Below, in pieces: positions 56,192 to 64,000 of a stretch of 64,000 nucleotides of DNA. The stretch is from the NCBI GenBank assembly GCA_902373515.1, contig CABKML010000003.1, positions 1-64,000 on the forward strand, in the 5' to 3' direction. This DNA is from an uncultured Eubacteriales bacterium (GTDB lineage Bacteria > Bacillota > Clostridia > Saccharofermentanales > Fastidiosipilaceae). Each line of letters opens with the position of its first letter. Within the stretch, counting starts at the first letter, position 1. The position numbers and the translations under genes were made by a program. The notes under the pieces were generated by a model that had not been told where the DNA came from, ran no database searches, and saw only the letters and a list, made by a program, of their open reading frames with translations.

Positions 56192-57019
56192 TTAATTCTC
56201 TTGTAATCGCCCGTTTTCTTCTTCATCTTTTTTATTTTGATGATAAGCAGAGGAGCGGGAACGGAAAATTTCGCAATTTTGCAAATCCCGATTAATCTCT
56301 TCCTCCTGTCTCAAAGGTGAGTCGGGCGCCTGATAATAAGCTTGCAAACGTCTAACCTCCGCTTCTTCGCCTTTACGGGCAATCATCTGATAAATCGCCA
56401 AACCGTCCTGCCGAAATTTCTCCTCATATTCCGTGCTGATACCGGTAACGTCCTCTTCTTTACTTATGTTTTCCTTAGCGAAGGTCAAAGTAAAGCCCAT
56501 ATATTGCAAATAAATTTTAGAAGCGTTGAAAAAATCATAGTTATCGGTTTTAAGATAAATCTCTCCGCCGACAGCTAAAATTCGCAAATAGCTTGCTAAA
56601 AATTCCGGGTAGGTCAAGCGCCGCTTGTGGTGGGCTTTTTTGGGCCAGGGCGTTGAAAAATTCAAATAAATTCGTGCAACTTCGTTCGGCGCAAATATTT
56701 GTTCCAAATGTTCCGCCGTCCCGTAAATTAAATTCAGCGGAGCTGCAGCTTCTGCTTTTGCTCGTTGTTCTTCACTCTTTTTAACGGCGAAACATAAAGC
56801 GTTAATTTCGCTGTCCATCCCGATCAGTCCGATATTCTCCTGCGTGCGAGCTAAGCCGGTAATAAATTTGCCTTTGCCGCAACCGATTTCCAAATAAATT
56901 TTCTGCCGCTGCAAAATTTCTCGCCACTTGCCCCGATTTTTCGCAGCTTCTGCTGTTGTTAAGCAGATATTGCTCTCCTGTATTGCTGTTTCAGCCCATT
57001 TTTTCTTTCTGACGCGCAT
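56192..57019 (-). CDS. trmB: tRNA (guanine46-N7)-methyltransferase
   Basis: TrmB puts m7G at position 46 of tRNAs. The SAM-binding loop is LEIGCGKGKFITGLA, and the catalytic region is LNFSTPWPKKAHHKRRLTYP; in most homologues it reads NFSDPWPK, so here Thr replaces the Asp. At 275 aa it is longer than the usual ~215; the extra C-terminal ~60 residues are charged and probably disordered. It precedes rplM on the same strand. Confidence 0.93.
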   Translation of the reverse strand: MRVRKKKWAETAIQESNICLTTAEAAKNRGKWREILQRQKIYLEIGCGKGKFITGLARTQENIGLIGMDSEINALCFAVKKSEEQRAKAEAAAPLNLIYGTAEHLEQIFAPNEVARIYLNFSTPWPKKAHHKRRLTYPEFLASYLRILAVGGEIYLKTDNYDFFNASKIYLQYMGFTLTFAKENISKEEDVTGISTEYEEKFRQDGLAIYQMIARKGEEAEVRRLQAYYQAPDSPLRQEEEINRDLQNCEIFRSRSSAYHQNKKDEEENGRLQEN

Positions 57020-57224
57020 AATTTCATCCTTGTTGTAAATTTTATCTTAACATGCACCAGTTTAGCATAGTATCGCTTTTCCGACATTATTATTGCGCCG
57101 CTGCCGCTCGCTCAAAGTTGCTAACTGCATACATTTGCAACTGTAAGTCCACTAAAGGCAAGTTATCCAAAAATATCGTGCTTTTTTTGTTCAGTTTGTA
57201 GATTATTTATTGATAGTTGAAGTT

Positions 57225-57270
57225 TTTGATATCTTTAAAGTGTTCATTCTGTTAAAATAAAGATATCAAA
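57225..57270. repeat. 13-bp inverted repeat upstream of membrane protein gene
   Basis: TTTGATATCTTTA and TAAAGATATCAAA are perfect arms around 20 bases, ending 27 bp before the gene at 57298. It could be an operator, a leader hairpin, or the mark of a mobile element. Confidence 0.6.
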
Positions 57271-57297
57271 TTAAGCATTTGTGGGAGGGCTTACCTT

Positions 57298-57696
57298 ATG
57301 AATCTGCTAATGTATAAAATGGATCCTAAGGAAAATTTCAAATCACACCTTTCTGTATTTGTTTTTCTTATAATATTGAGTGGTTTGGAATTAGCACTTG
57401 TTAAAGAGCGAAAAACGCTCTGGATACCTCTCGTGTGGTCACTGATTACCTTACTTATTGCTTACAAAGCCAGAAATTTGTCCGAAACGAAAGAAATTGA
57501 ACGAGCATATTTATTAGGTTCATTTTGTCCTTCAATTCTACAAGTTATATTAATATGGCCATTGTATTTCTGTTTCTATCCTCGTATGTTCAATCTCCAT
57601 TTAACTCTGATGGCAAATATTCCGTTCTTTCTCGTGCCGTTGCTTGTCTATTTACATCGCAAACATAGGCTCAAACTGAATAAATTGCCTAACTAA
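57298..57696 (+). CDS. small membrane protein, unknown
   Basis: I do not recognise this gene. The 132-aa product has a short cytoplasmic start and about four helices (near 20-35, 42-58, 70-92 and 102-120), then a basic tail. There is no catalytic motif. GGGAGGG lies about nine bases before the ATG. It is on the plus strand alone, AT-richer than its neighbours, behind a perfect inverted repeat and before tRNA-Arg. These features could point to recent gain. Confidence 0.6.
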   Translation: MNLLMYKMDPKENFKSHLSVFVFLIILSGLELALVKERKTLWIPLVWSLITLLIAYKARNLSETKEIERAYLLGSFCPSILQVILIWPLYFCFYPRMFNLHLTLMANIPFFLVPLLVYLHRKHRLKLNKLPN

Positions 57697-57803
57697 TCCA
57701 ATCTAATCAATTCAAGCTGTCTAAATAAGTACTGATCTTATGCGGCAGCTTGAATTATTATCGTGTTTATTTTAATCGGCGTATTTGAACTAATACATTC
57801 CGT

Positions 57804-57832
57804 TTGAAATAAAGTCGCCATACCTATATAAT
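57804..57832 (+). promoter_or_regulatory. promoter for tRNA-Arg
   Basis: TTGAAA, 17 bp and TATAAT, ending 9 bp before the tRNA. Confidence 0.85.
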
Positions 57833-57841
57833 AACTATGAT

Positions 57842-57913
57842 GTCCCGTTGGCCTAACGGATAAGGCAACAGTTTCCGGAGCTGTTGATGTGGGTTCGATT
57901 CCTATACGGGACG
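57842..57913 (+). tRNA. tRNA-Arg (CCG)
   Basis: The acceptor is GTCCCGT/ACGGGAC plus G. The anticodon stem ACAGT/GCTGT encloses loop TTCCGGA, giving anticodon CCG. CCA is not encoded. Confidence 0.93.
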
Positions 57914-57920
57914 TATATCG

Positions 57921-57953
57921 CCTGTATGTCGCTTTCGATATACAGGTTTTTTT
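57921..57953 (+). terminator. terminator of tRNA-Arg
   Basis: Stem CCTGTAT/ATACAGG followed by seven T, just after the tRNA. Confidence 0.85.
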
Positions 57954-58005
57954 GTGTCCTTTTCCGGTGATATAGCGGTGAGCGATGTAACAGCAGCGTC
58001 GACGG

Positions 58006-58042
58006 CAAAAGCAAAGCCTCCTTATTTGGGTAAAGAGGCTTC
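58006..58042 (-). terminator. terminator of zinc/histidine-triad operon
   Basis: Minus-strand stem AAGCCTC/GAGGCTT followed by TGCTTTTG, 54 bp after the stop. Confidence 0.7.
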
Positions 58043-58096
58043 GTTTGTTATTCGTTAGTTATAAGTTCGCTTCGTTTTATTCAGCTGCGAGCCGTC

Positions 58097-60088
58097 TTAT
58101 TTTCTGTCGGCCGGGATTGCTGCAACTTGCGAATTGTTCTTGTCCGCTTGCTTTTCAGCGGCCTTATTCACCGGCTTATTAGACGGGTCGGCAGCTTTCT
58201 TCTCAACGTTCTTATCAGTTTCCTTGGCCGGCTTCTCGCTCCTGCCTTCAGGTTGTTTGGCAGCACCCTTATTTACCTGTTTATCGGACGAATTGTCGGC
58301 TTTCTTGTCAGTTTTCTCGTCGGCTTGTGCGGCTTGGTCGGCTTTAGCGACGTTCTTATCAACATTCTTAGCAGCGTTCCGGTCCGGCTTGCTATCCTTG
58401 TTAGTATCTTTGTCCTTTGCCTTATCCTTGGCCTTGTCCTCAGTTACAGCTGCATTTGAATTGCCTGTATCTACCGGCGTGTCACCACTATCTGTACCCT
58501 CATTGTCTTTAGGCGCTGCCGGCTTTAATTTCGGCAAAATATAGCCGTCTTTAAGTTCGACTTTGCCGTTTTTGACTTCCAAATCGTGACTGCTGACTTC
58601 AATATCCTGATCATCTTTGTAGATATGGAAAACAGCTTCGATATTCATAATATCGCTATCATCTACACCGTAATGCTCCATGAGATATTTTTTCATCAAA
58701 TCGACGCTTTGATCATCAACAATACCTTCCTGCTTCTTAATTTCTTCCTCATAATCGCCTACTTCAATATCTTCATAAATCAAGCTCGGATCTTCATAGG
58801 CAATACCGCCTGTTCCGTCAGCCCGATAAATATGCCAATGGTTACCGTGTTTCAAAGATTTGACGATACGCTTAGGGTCATTCGGATCCTGTTTGATTTT
58901 TTTCCGCGGAACATTCGGCTTAATATTTTGCGGATCGCCGTGCTTGCCTTGGAAAGTGCCGATTGTTACACCCGGACAATATTTTTTGATATCTTCATCC
59001 GTCGCGCCATGGCCAACAACATACTCTTTACCGTTTTTGTCATATACATGGTAATGATCGTCGTGCTTCAAAATCGTCACAATGCCTTTACCCGGCAATT
59101 CACTGGCATAAATAACATCAACGAACTTCAAACCCGGAACACTCGGTTCTTCCGAAGTTGTAGAAGAGCTGTCCGTTTGTCCGCTGCCGCTGCCTGTGCC
59201 TGAAGCATTGTAATCAGGAGAATTATGCTCATAATCACTGTCGGAAGGGGAACTTTCTTCGCTACTGTAATCCGGCGCAGCCTGCGGAACATTGTAATTA
59301 CCGCTGCTGCCGCTATTCGGCTTTATCGGATTAACCGGACAGTTTTTACCGGTGTAAATACCGAAAGAAGCATGCGGATACATGGATCTGGGGTCGCTGT
59401 AAGTAACTAATTCCCGCCCGTCGGCTGTATAGCAATGATAATGATCACCGTGTTGTAAAATTGCCACGATTTCATTGCGATTCGCCCTACGGCCTGAAGC
59501 TGAAGGACCCGCCTCGCTTCCGTCGCCTGCGAAAATGCCGGAAGTTTCTTCACCCATAACACCGCTCTCGCCGTCTGCAGTTTCCCGGTGCTGATGTTTA
59601 TGTTTCGCATGATCGGCATGTGTTCCGACGTATTGCGTGATTTTAATGTTCGGGAAAGCCGCCTGCGGGTTATCATGCGTAATATACTCTGTTCCGTCGG
59701 CCGTATAACAATGGTAGTGATCTCCATGTTGTTTGATCGCGACAATATTCAATTTTCTCAATTGATTCAAAGTTACGACGCTGACAAATTCCAACTCATC
59801 TTCTCCTGCAGTTTGAGCATTAGGATCAGAATAAGTAATTCTCTCCCGACCGTCCTTGGTGAAAACATGCCAGTGATCTCCGTGTTTAATCACTTTAACA
59901 ATATCTTCCTTTTTGATCTCGCTGTCCACCAGAACTTCAGTCGTGCTGTCTTTCTGATAATTAGTTGCTTTTTCTACAAAAGTTGTCTTCGCCTCCGTCA
60001 CTGCCGGCACGGTTCTTTTCGGACCGCTGCAAGCTGCCAACAATGAAGCTGTAATTAAAACACTTAAAATAATTTTTGCCGGACGCAT
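58097..60088 (-). CDS. histidine-triad (Pht-like) surface lipoprotein
   Basis: This is a surface lipoprotein (lipobox LAAC, Cys20) with five HxxHxH histidine triads: HGDHWH at 69, HGDHYH at 121 and 213, HDDHYH at 342 and HGNHWH at 414. Each triad is followed by a V/Y/C-x-x-x-D/NG-type turn, as in the Pht proteins of streptococci, which bind Zn2+ and pass it to the importer. A His-rich stretch (HADHAKHKHQH) lies near 157-167. Residues 255-315 are Ser/Asp-rich, and from ~515 to the end runs a Lys/Ala/Asp/Asn-rich low-complexity tail with repeats of the type DKNVxK and NKPVNKAA. It follows znuB by 94 bp. A zinc-scavenging role is inferred from motif and context. Confidence 0.88.
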   Translation of the reverse strand: MRPAKIILSVLITASLLAACSGPKRTVPAVTEAKTTFVEKATNYQKDSTTEVLVDSEIKKEDIVKVIKHGDHWHVFTKDGRERITYSDPNAQTAGEDELEFVSVVTLNQLRKLNIVAIKQHGDHYHCYTADGTEYITHDNPQAAFPNIKITQYVGTHADHAKHKHQHRETADGESGVMGEETSGIFAGDGSEAGPSASGRRANRNEIVAILQHGDHYHCYTADGRELVTYSDPRSMYPHASFGIYTGKNCPVNPIKPNSGSSGNYNVPQAAPDYSSEESSPSDSDYEHNSPDYNASGTGSGSGQTDSSSTTSEEPSVPGLKFVDVIYASELPGKGIVTILKHDDHYHVYDKNGKEYVVGHGATDEDIKKYCPGVTIGTFQGKHGDPQNIKPNVPRKKIKQDPNDPKRIVKSLKHGNHWHIYRADGTGGIAYEDPSLIYEDIEVGDYEEEIKKQEGIVDDQSVDLMKKYLMEHYGVDDSDIMNIEAVFHIYKDDQDIEVSSHDLEVKNGKVELKDGYILPKLKPAAPKDNEGTDSGDTPVDTGNSNAAVTEDKAKDKAKDKDTNKDSKPDRNAAKNVDKNVAKADQAAQADEKTDKKADNSSDKQVNKGAAKQPEGRSEKPAKETDKNVEKKAADPSNKPVNKAAEKQADKNNSQVAAIPADRK

Positions 60089-60182
60089 ATAGTCATCTCC
60101 TTTGATTTTTCATAATTTATATTAATGACTCAGAGTTTTATTCTGAGGAATTTTTCAAATTAAAAACTTGCAAAAAACTTAA

Positions 60183-60983
60183 TCAGGCTCGCCGTCTGTA
60201 CTTAACCGCCATCACTGCCAACAGAACGATAACTGCAATCAAAACGATAACCGAACCGGGTTTCAGGTCAAAATAATAAGAACAGATCAAGCCGATATAA
60301 ACATAGGCTGCAGATAATGCTATTGAAATGAACAAAGTCTGTTTATACGTTTTGCTGAATTGCATCGCACAAATGACGGGCAAAACCAGAAGCGAGGAAA
60401 CAATCAGGGAACCGATTGTTTTAGCGGCGATGGAAATAGTAATCGCGCCCAACAGTGTAAAAATAAAATTCAGCCAACGACTCTTTATTCCCAGAATTTC
60501 CGCCGCTTTGCTGTCAAATACCAGTAAATACAGCTGTTTGTAAATAACGGTGTATACGATTACTACCAGCGCTGAAACTGCTAAAACGAGGTAAAATTCG
60601 GCATCGCTGATGGTTACGATCGAACCGAACAGATACGAGCTGATCGCATTGCCGCTTGTATAGCTTGTAAATATACCGGCCAGACCTATAGCCGCCGAGA
60701 GAATTATTACGGTCGAAATTTCCTGATAGGCTTTAAGTTTAGCGGCTATCGTTTCAATACCCAAACCGGCGATCACGCAGGCTGCAACCGCGAAAAACAG
60801 CGGGTTAATTCCTACCAACAAACCCAAAGCCACGCCGGCCAGGGAAGCGTGCGCCAAGGTATCACCCATCATGGAGAGACGTTTCAAAAGTACAGTCAAT
60901 CCGATACACGGCAGGATAACGGCTAAAAGTGTACCGACTATAAAAGCTCTTTGCAGAAACTCGTATTCAAATATTGCACTCAT
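60183..60983 (-). CDS. znuB: zinc ABC transporter permease ZnuB
   Basis: This is a cluster 9 (Zn/Mn) ABC-3 family permease with eight predicted helices. The core signature is SMMGDTLAHASLAGVALG, and a late GSLIVSSLLVLPVICAMQF lines the path. At 266 aa it is normal. The ATG overlaps the znuC TGA by 4 bp. Confidence 0.93.
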   Translation of the reverse strand: MSAIFEYEFLQRAFIVGTLLAVILPCIGLTVLLKRLSMMGDTLAHASLAGVALGLLVGINPLFFAVAACVIAGLGIETIAAKLKAYQEISTVIILSAAIGLAGIFTSYTSGNAISSYLFGSIVTISDAEFYLVLAVSALVVIVYTVIYKQLYLLVFDSKAAEILGIKSRWLNFIFTLLGAITISIAAKTIGSLIVSSLLVLPVICAMQFSKTYKQTLFISIALSAAYVYIGLICSYYFDLKPGSVIVLIAVIVLLAVMAVKYRRRA

Positions 60984-61660
60984 AAGTCCGACTCCTCCAC
61001 ATTTTGAGCTTTGGCAAGTGCCACTTCCTGCAAACTGCCGTTTTTCAAGCGTAAAACCCTATCCGTATATTCCAGAACATCCGTCAAATTATGAGTTACC
61101 AATAATACGGTACAGCCCTGAAGCGTCAACTCTTTCAGCTTTTGCATCAACGATTTGGCGAAGCAACGGTCAATTGCAGCTGTCGGTTCATCCAGAATGA
61201 TCAATTTTGCTTCTTTGACCAAAGCCAACATCAAGGCTACCTTTTGTAACTGGCCTCCCGATAACTGACTCAGTTGCAGATTCGCCTGTTCAACCAAATC
61301 AACTTGCTGCAAATAAGGTTGCAAATCAACTTTCTTGTGCAAATAAGCCAAGTGAATTTTGAGTGCCTCTTTTACCGTTGTCGGAAAATTGCGATAAGAG
61401 GAAAAGGAGTTTTGGGAAATATAAGCTAAGTCGCGGTAATGCCGATCTTGGCAAATATCGTCCCCGAACAATTCGATTGTCCCGTTTTGCGGCGACAAGT
61501 TGCCCAACAACAGATTCAGCAGGGTGCTTTTGCCGCTGCCGTTAGCACCGATAATTGTCAATAACTCGCCTTTTTTTACTGTCAGACAAAGTTGTTTAAG
61601 TACGGTTTTACTTTCATAAGCAAAATCTATTTTCTCGGCTGAAATTACCGGCACCATCAC
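60980..61660 (-). CDS. znuC: zinc ABC transporter ATP-binding protein ZnuC
   Basis: This is the ATPase of the zinc importer: Walker A GANGSGKST, signature LSGGQLQKVALMLAL, Walker B LIILDEPTAAID and H-loop VTHN. At 226 aa it is compact. It starts 20 bp after znuA. Confidence 0.93.
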   Translation of the reverse strand: MMVPVISAEKIDFAYESKTVLKQLCLTVKKGELLTIIGANGSGKSTLLNLLLGNLSPQNGTIELFGDDICQDRHYRDLAYISQNSFSSYRNFPTTVKEALKIHLAYLHKKVDLQPYLQQVDLVEQANLQLSQLSGGQLQKVALMLALVKEAKLIILDEPTAAIDRCFAKSLMQKLKELTLQGCTVLLVTHNLTDVLEYTDRVLRLKNGSLQEVALAKAQNVEESDL

Positions 61661-61680
61661 AGTTTTCCTTTCTCTTTCTC

Positions 61681-62610
61681 TTACTCGCTCAGGACTTTCT
61701 CCAACTCCCGCAAATTACGTCGCATCAATTCAATATAACCGAGTTTGGCTTCTTCTTCCGTCAAATTCTCCAATGTATATATAGTTCCTGTCTTTGTGCC
61801 GGTATTTTTCGCCAAAGTTTCAGCAACTTTCGGGGTAGCTTTACCCTCGAACAGAATTGTTTTTATTCCGTGCTCTTTGACGAAATCGGCAATTTTCTTC
61901 AGTTGGGCTGCTGTCGGCTCATCTTCCGGGGAAATTCCGGTTACAGCTATCTGTTTCAGGCCATAATCACGGGCCAAGTAATTGAAGGCCGCATGCGAAA
62001 CTATAAAGCATTTGTCCTTTTTCTTAATACCGCTCAGAACTTTAGTAAACTCGTCGTCCAGAGCTTTAAATTCTTTGAGCGATTTTTGCAGATTCTGCTC
62101 ATAATAAGCCTTGTTGGCCGGGTCAATAACCGACAATTTACGGCAAATTGTATCCAACTGTTCCATCGCATTCTTGACGCTCAACCAGGTATGAGGATTA
62201 ACCGCATCGTGGTTGGCACTCGCCAAATCGCTCGCCGCTTCCAATAAAGTTAAGCCCTGCGATAAGTTCAGAAATTTTTCTTTATTTTTAACTGCCGCTT
62301 CAACGTCTTTGATGAAACCCTCCATATTGGCGCCGTTATAAACAATTAAATCTGCTTTGTTCAAGGCCGCCATATCACTTGATTTCAGTTCGAAGCTGTG
62401 CGGTTCTTCGTTGCTTTTGATCAGCATTTTCACATTCATTTTGTCGCCGACAATGCGTTTGGTTAAGTCATAGACGGGATAAAATGTTGTATAGATCAAC
62501 TTTTTACCGTTCTGTTCTGCCGGCGCTTTGTCTTTAGTTTGACAGGCGACAAGACCGAACAATAGACTTAAACTCAAAACTAAACTTAAAGTCTTAACTA
62601 ATTTTCGCAT
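61681..62610 (-). CDS. znuA: zinc-binding lipoprotein ZnuA (AdcA-like)
   Basis: This is the cluster A-I metal-binding protein. The lipobox is LVAC. Metal ligands appear as His in EEPHSFELK, His in NPHTWLS and His in VSHAAFNYLARDYG, with an acidic fourth ligand position near ILFEGKA. The His-rich loop of many ZnuA proteins is absent; its work may be done by the histidine-triad protein in the same operon. I chose the ATG at 62608-62610 with AGGAG 11 bases upstream; GTG codons and an ATG further upstream are in frame. It is first in znuA-znuC-znuB-pht. Confidence 0.92.
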   Translation of the reverse strand: MRKLVKTLSLVLSLSLLFGLVACQTKDKAPAEQNGKKLIYTTFYPVYDLTKRIVGDKMNVKMLIKSNEEPHSFELKSSDMAALNKADLIVYNGANMEGFIKDVEAAVKNKEKFLNLSQGLTLLEAASDLASANHDAVNPHTWLSVKNAMEQLDTICRKLSVIDPANKAYYEQNLQKSLKEFKALDDEFTKVLSGIKKKDKCFIVSHAAFNYLARDYGLKQIAVTGISPEDEPTAAQLKKIADFVKEHGIKTILFEGKATPKVAETLAKNTGTKTGTIYTLENLTEEEAKLGYIELMRRNLRELEKVLSE

Positions 62611-62744
62611 TTTCACTTTCACTCCTGTTGTTTGCCCTGTTTTGATCATTGAAGCTGAAATAAGGGCTTTTGTTTTCCAAGCAAGTCAAGCTGTATTCGG
62701 CTTCTTCAATTTTGCAAACGATTTTCAATTTCAATTACACTATT

Positions 62745-62772
62745 ATTCTATTAGATTTTGTGAGTTTGTCAA
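62745..62772 (-). promoter_or_regulatory. promoter for zinc operon
   Basis: TTGACA, 16 bp and TAGAAT on the minus strand, 134 bp before znuA. I see no clear Zur or AdcR box. Confidence 0.6.
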
Positions 62773-62854
62773 TAGGAATTGGAAAATATTCAGCCGGAAA
62801 TATAACTTACAGGACGGCAAGCCTATCCGGGATAACCTTCACCGGTCATAATAT

Positions 62855-62863
62855 TGCTATAAT
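62855..62863 (+). promoter_or_regulatory. extended -10 promoter for RNA methyltransferase gene
   Basis: TGCTATAAT (extended -10) 37 bp before the start; -35 weak. Confidence 0.45.
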
Positions 62864-62900
62864 ATCTTTAATTCGGAAATGAATTGTACTGGAGAAAAAC

Positions 62901-63686
62901 ATGGCTTACAAACTCTATCATAAAGATGCCGATTATTCCTATGTCCTCGGACCTTTTCCCGCCTTTGAATGTCTCAAATGGCGCCCCGACCTGCTGCTGG
63001 CTGCTTACTATGATCCGGCCTTCAGGGAAATCGACAAATTTTGTAAATTAGCTGAAAAATCGGGCATTAAAGCTGAAGCTGCCCCGAAACTGATCAATAA
63101 ATTGGCCCACGGGCAAAAAGAACCTTATGTTGCCGTAATTTATCGTAAAGACGGTTTTTTCCGTTCACTTTCTCCCGCTGCCGACCATATAGTCCTGCAC
63201 AGTATTGCCAACAGCGGCAACCTCGGGACAATTTTGCGCTCGGCCTTGGCTTTCAACTTTGCCGACATCGCTTTAATCGGCAATTGTGTCAGCTGTTTTC
63301 TGCCGGAAATAGCGAAAGCCAGCATGGGAGCGATGTTCGCTTTGAATATTGAGTATTTCCCCACAATGAGCGATTATCTCCGCCGATACTGTGCAAGCGA
63401 AAATAAACGGCAACTTTTCAGTTTCTGTCTGAGCCCGACTGCCGTTAATTTAAGCGCTATTGCAACGCAATTCAAGCAAGATGAACCGCGCAGTTTAATT
63501 TTCGGTAACGAAGGTCAGGGTTTAGCTCCCGAATTTGAAAGAGAGCCTTATACGCCCGTCATCATCGAGCAAAGTCCGGCTGTCGATTCTTTGAATTTGG
63601 CAATCGCCGCTTCAATCGCCATGTATAACGTCAAAAAATACCCGCTCAATCCGGCGATGACCGATCAAGCGGGCAAAATAAAATAG
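62901..63686 (+). CDS. SpoU/TrmH family RNA 2'-O-methyltransferase
   Basis: This is a SPOUT methyltransferase that methylates a ribose in tRNA or rRNA. The three family motifs are present: NSGNLGTILRSALAF, LIFGNEGQGL and DSLNLAIAASIAMY, which form the trefoil-knot SAM site. The N-terminal ~95 residues form a substrate-binding region. At 261 aa it fits TsnR/RlmB-like members; the exact target base cannot be told. It is on the plus strand and faces ppa. Confidence 0.9.
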   Translation: MAYKLYHKDADYSYVLGPFPAFECLKWRPDLLLAAYYDPAFREIDKFCKLAEKSGIKAEAAPKLINKLAHGQKEPYVAVIYRKDGFFRSLSPAADHIVLHSIANSGNLGTILRSALAFNFADIALIGNCVSCFLPEIAKASMGAMFALNIEYFPTMSDYLRRYCASENKRQLFSFCLSPTAVNLSAIATQFKQDEPRSLIFGNEGQGLAPEFEREPYTPVIIEQSPAVDSLNLAIAASIAMYNVKKYPLNPAMTDQAGKIK

Positions 63687-63693
63687 CAGATAT

Positions 63694-63721
63694 AAGTTAC
63701 CGGCACAAGTGCCCGGAACTT
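63694..63721. terminator. bidirectional terminator between methyltransferase gene and ppa
   Basis: AAGTTACCGGCAC-AA-GTGCCCGGAACTT forms a nearly symmetrical stem (63694-63721) between the two convergent stops, with T-rich sequence on the plus side. It touches the ppa stop codon. Confidence 0.55.
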
Positions 63722-64000
63722 TATTTGTTTGTCTTATGTTCTACTTCGGGTAAATTTTCATCCAAAGCCGTTTCCTGCTGCAACATTTTGGCCGTAAATT
63801 CCTTACCCCGGAAATGTACCTGATAGCGTTCCATGCAATCGCTGATAATATCACGGGCAACTTTGGCGCCCATGGCCTCACTGGTTGTCGTGGACTTGTG
63901 TTCCAGACTCTTATAGACTTCAAAGAAATGGATAATCTCACTCGCTACATGACTCGGCAATTCGCTGATTTCATGATACGGAGAATAGTTCGGGTCATGG
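63721..64000 (-). CDS. ppa: inorganic pyrophosphatase (family I), C-terminal part
   Basis: This is the end of a family I soluble pyrophosphatase, which hydrolyses PPi to phosphate. The frame is open to the window edge. Reading across it gives DPNYSPYHEISELPSHV followed by EIIHFFEVYKSLEHK, the family's C-terminal signature. The last ~60 residues include a charged tail. The catalytic N-terminal part, with the Asp metal ligands, lies outside the window. Confidence 0.88.
   Translation of the reverse strand, partial: HDPNYSPYHEISELPSHVASEIIHFFEVYKSLEHKSTTTSEAMGAKVARDIISDCMERYQVHFRGKEFTAKMLQQETALDENLPEVEHKTNK

Noticed and set aside
62611-62772. Zur or AdcR operator upstream of znuA
   Set aside because: The region is AT-rich but has no palindrome matching the patterns I know for these regulators.

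Overview
This window looks like a chromosomal segment of a low- to mid-GC, anaerobic, fermentative Firmicute of the class Clostridia. The evidence is a pyruvate:ferredoxin oxidoreductase, a glycogen/maltodextrin economy, a cyclic-di-AMP receptor in the tmk-holB-ricT-rsmI cluster, strong GGAGG-type ribosome binding sites and several lipoproteins with Gram-positive style lipoboxes. The PGK-TIM fusion and the gene set resemble what I would expect near Mageeibacillus/Fastidiosipila-type Clostridia, but that placement is a guess. Most genes lie on the minus strand. No phage, IS transposase, rRNA or CRISPR array is visible.

Layout. 0.03-2.1 kb: YqeG phosphatase, a CAP-like lipoprotein, tRNA-Phe and tRNA-Asp. 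2.2-6.9 kb: pullulanase and glycogen phosphorylase. 7.1-8.7 kb: tRNA-Leu and tRNA-Val, then an Abi-family gene set between two near-identical 30-bp direct repeats. 8.7-12.4 kb: a maltodextrin ABC importer (malE-F-G). 12.5-16.2 kb: an FtsX/MacB-type ABC exporter. 16.3-18 kb: a secreted papain-like cysteine protease overlapping a gene for a membrane-anchored, chagasin-like protein. 18.3-21.7 kb: purA-purB, a flavodoxin and tRNA-Leu. 21.9-25.6 kb: a Rad3-type helicase facing RF3. 25.7-32.2 kb: four poorly characterised genes (ExbB-like coiled-coil membrane protein, all-helical protein, DUF4015 lipoprotein, divergent DUF815 ATPase). 32.3-37.8 kb: two related GntR/FCD regulators and PFOR with an attenuator-like leader. 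37.9-41.5 kb: PGK-TIM fusion, a membrane protein and PlsC.

41.5-52.2 kb is one long minus-strand gene string: two uncharacterised genes, tmk, the c-di-AMP receptor, holB, ricT, rsmI, a YfhO-type membrane enzyme, tsaE, tsaB and rimI. 52.3-57 kb: TPP-riboswitch-controlled thiT, proS, rplM-rpsI and trmB. 57.3-58 kb: a small membrane protein with a 13-bp inverted repeat in front, and tRNA-Arg. 58-62.6 kb: a zinc-uptake locus (znuA-znuC-znuB) ending in a histidine-triad surface lipoprotein. 62.9-64 kb: a SpoU-type RNA methyltransferase and the C-terminal part of inorganic pyrophosphatase, cut by the window edge.

How it fits together. Extracellular maltodextrin is imported by MalEFG. Internal glycogen is broken down by GlgP with PulA removing the branches. 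Sugar phosphates pass through the fused PGK-TIM, and pyruvate is oxidised by PFOR. The best candidates for undescribed biology are the protease/inhibitor pair (16.3-18.0 kb), the four-gene ExbB-like cluster (25.7-32.2 kb), the PFOR leader (37.6-37.75 kb) and the Abi cassette between direct repeats (7.34-8.68 kb).
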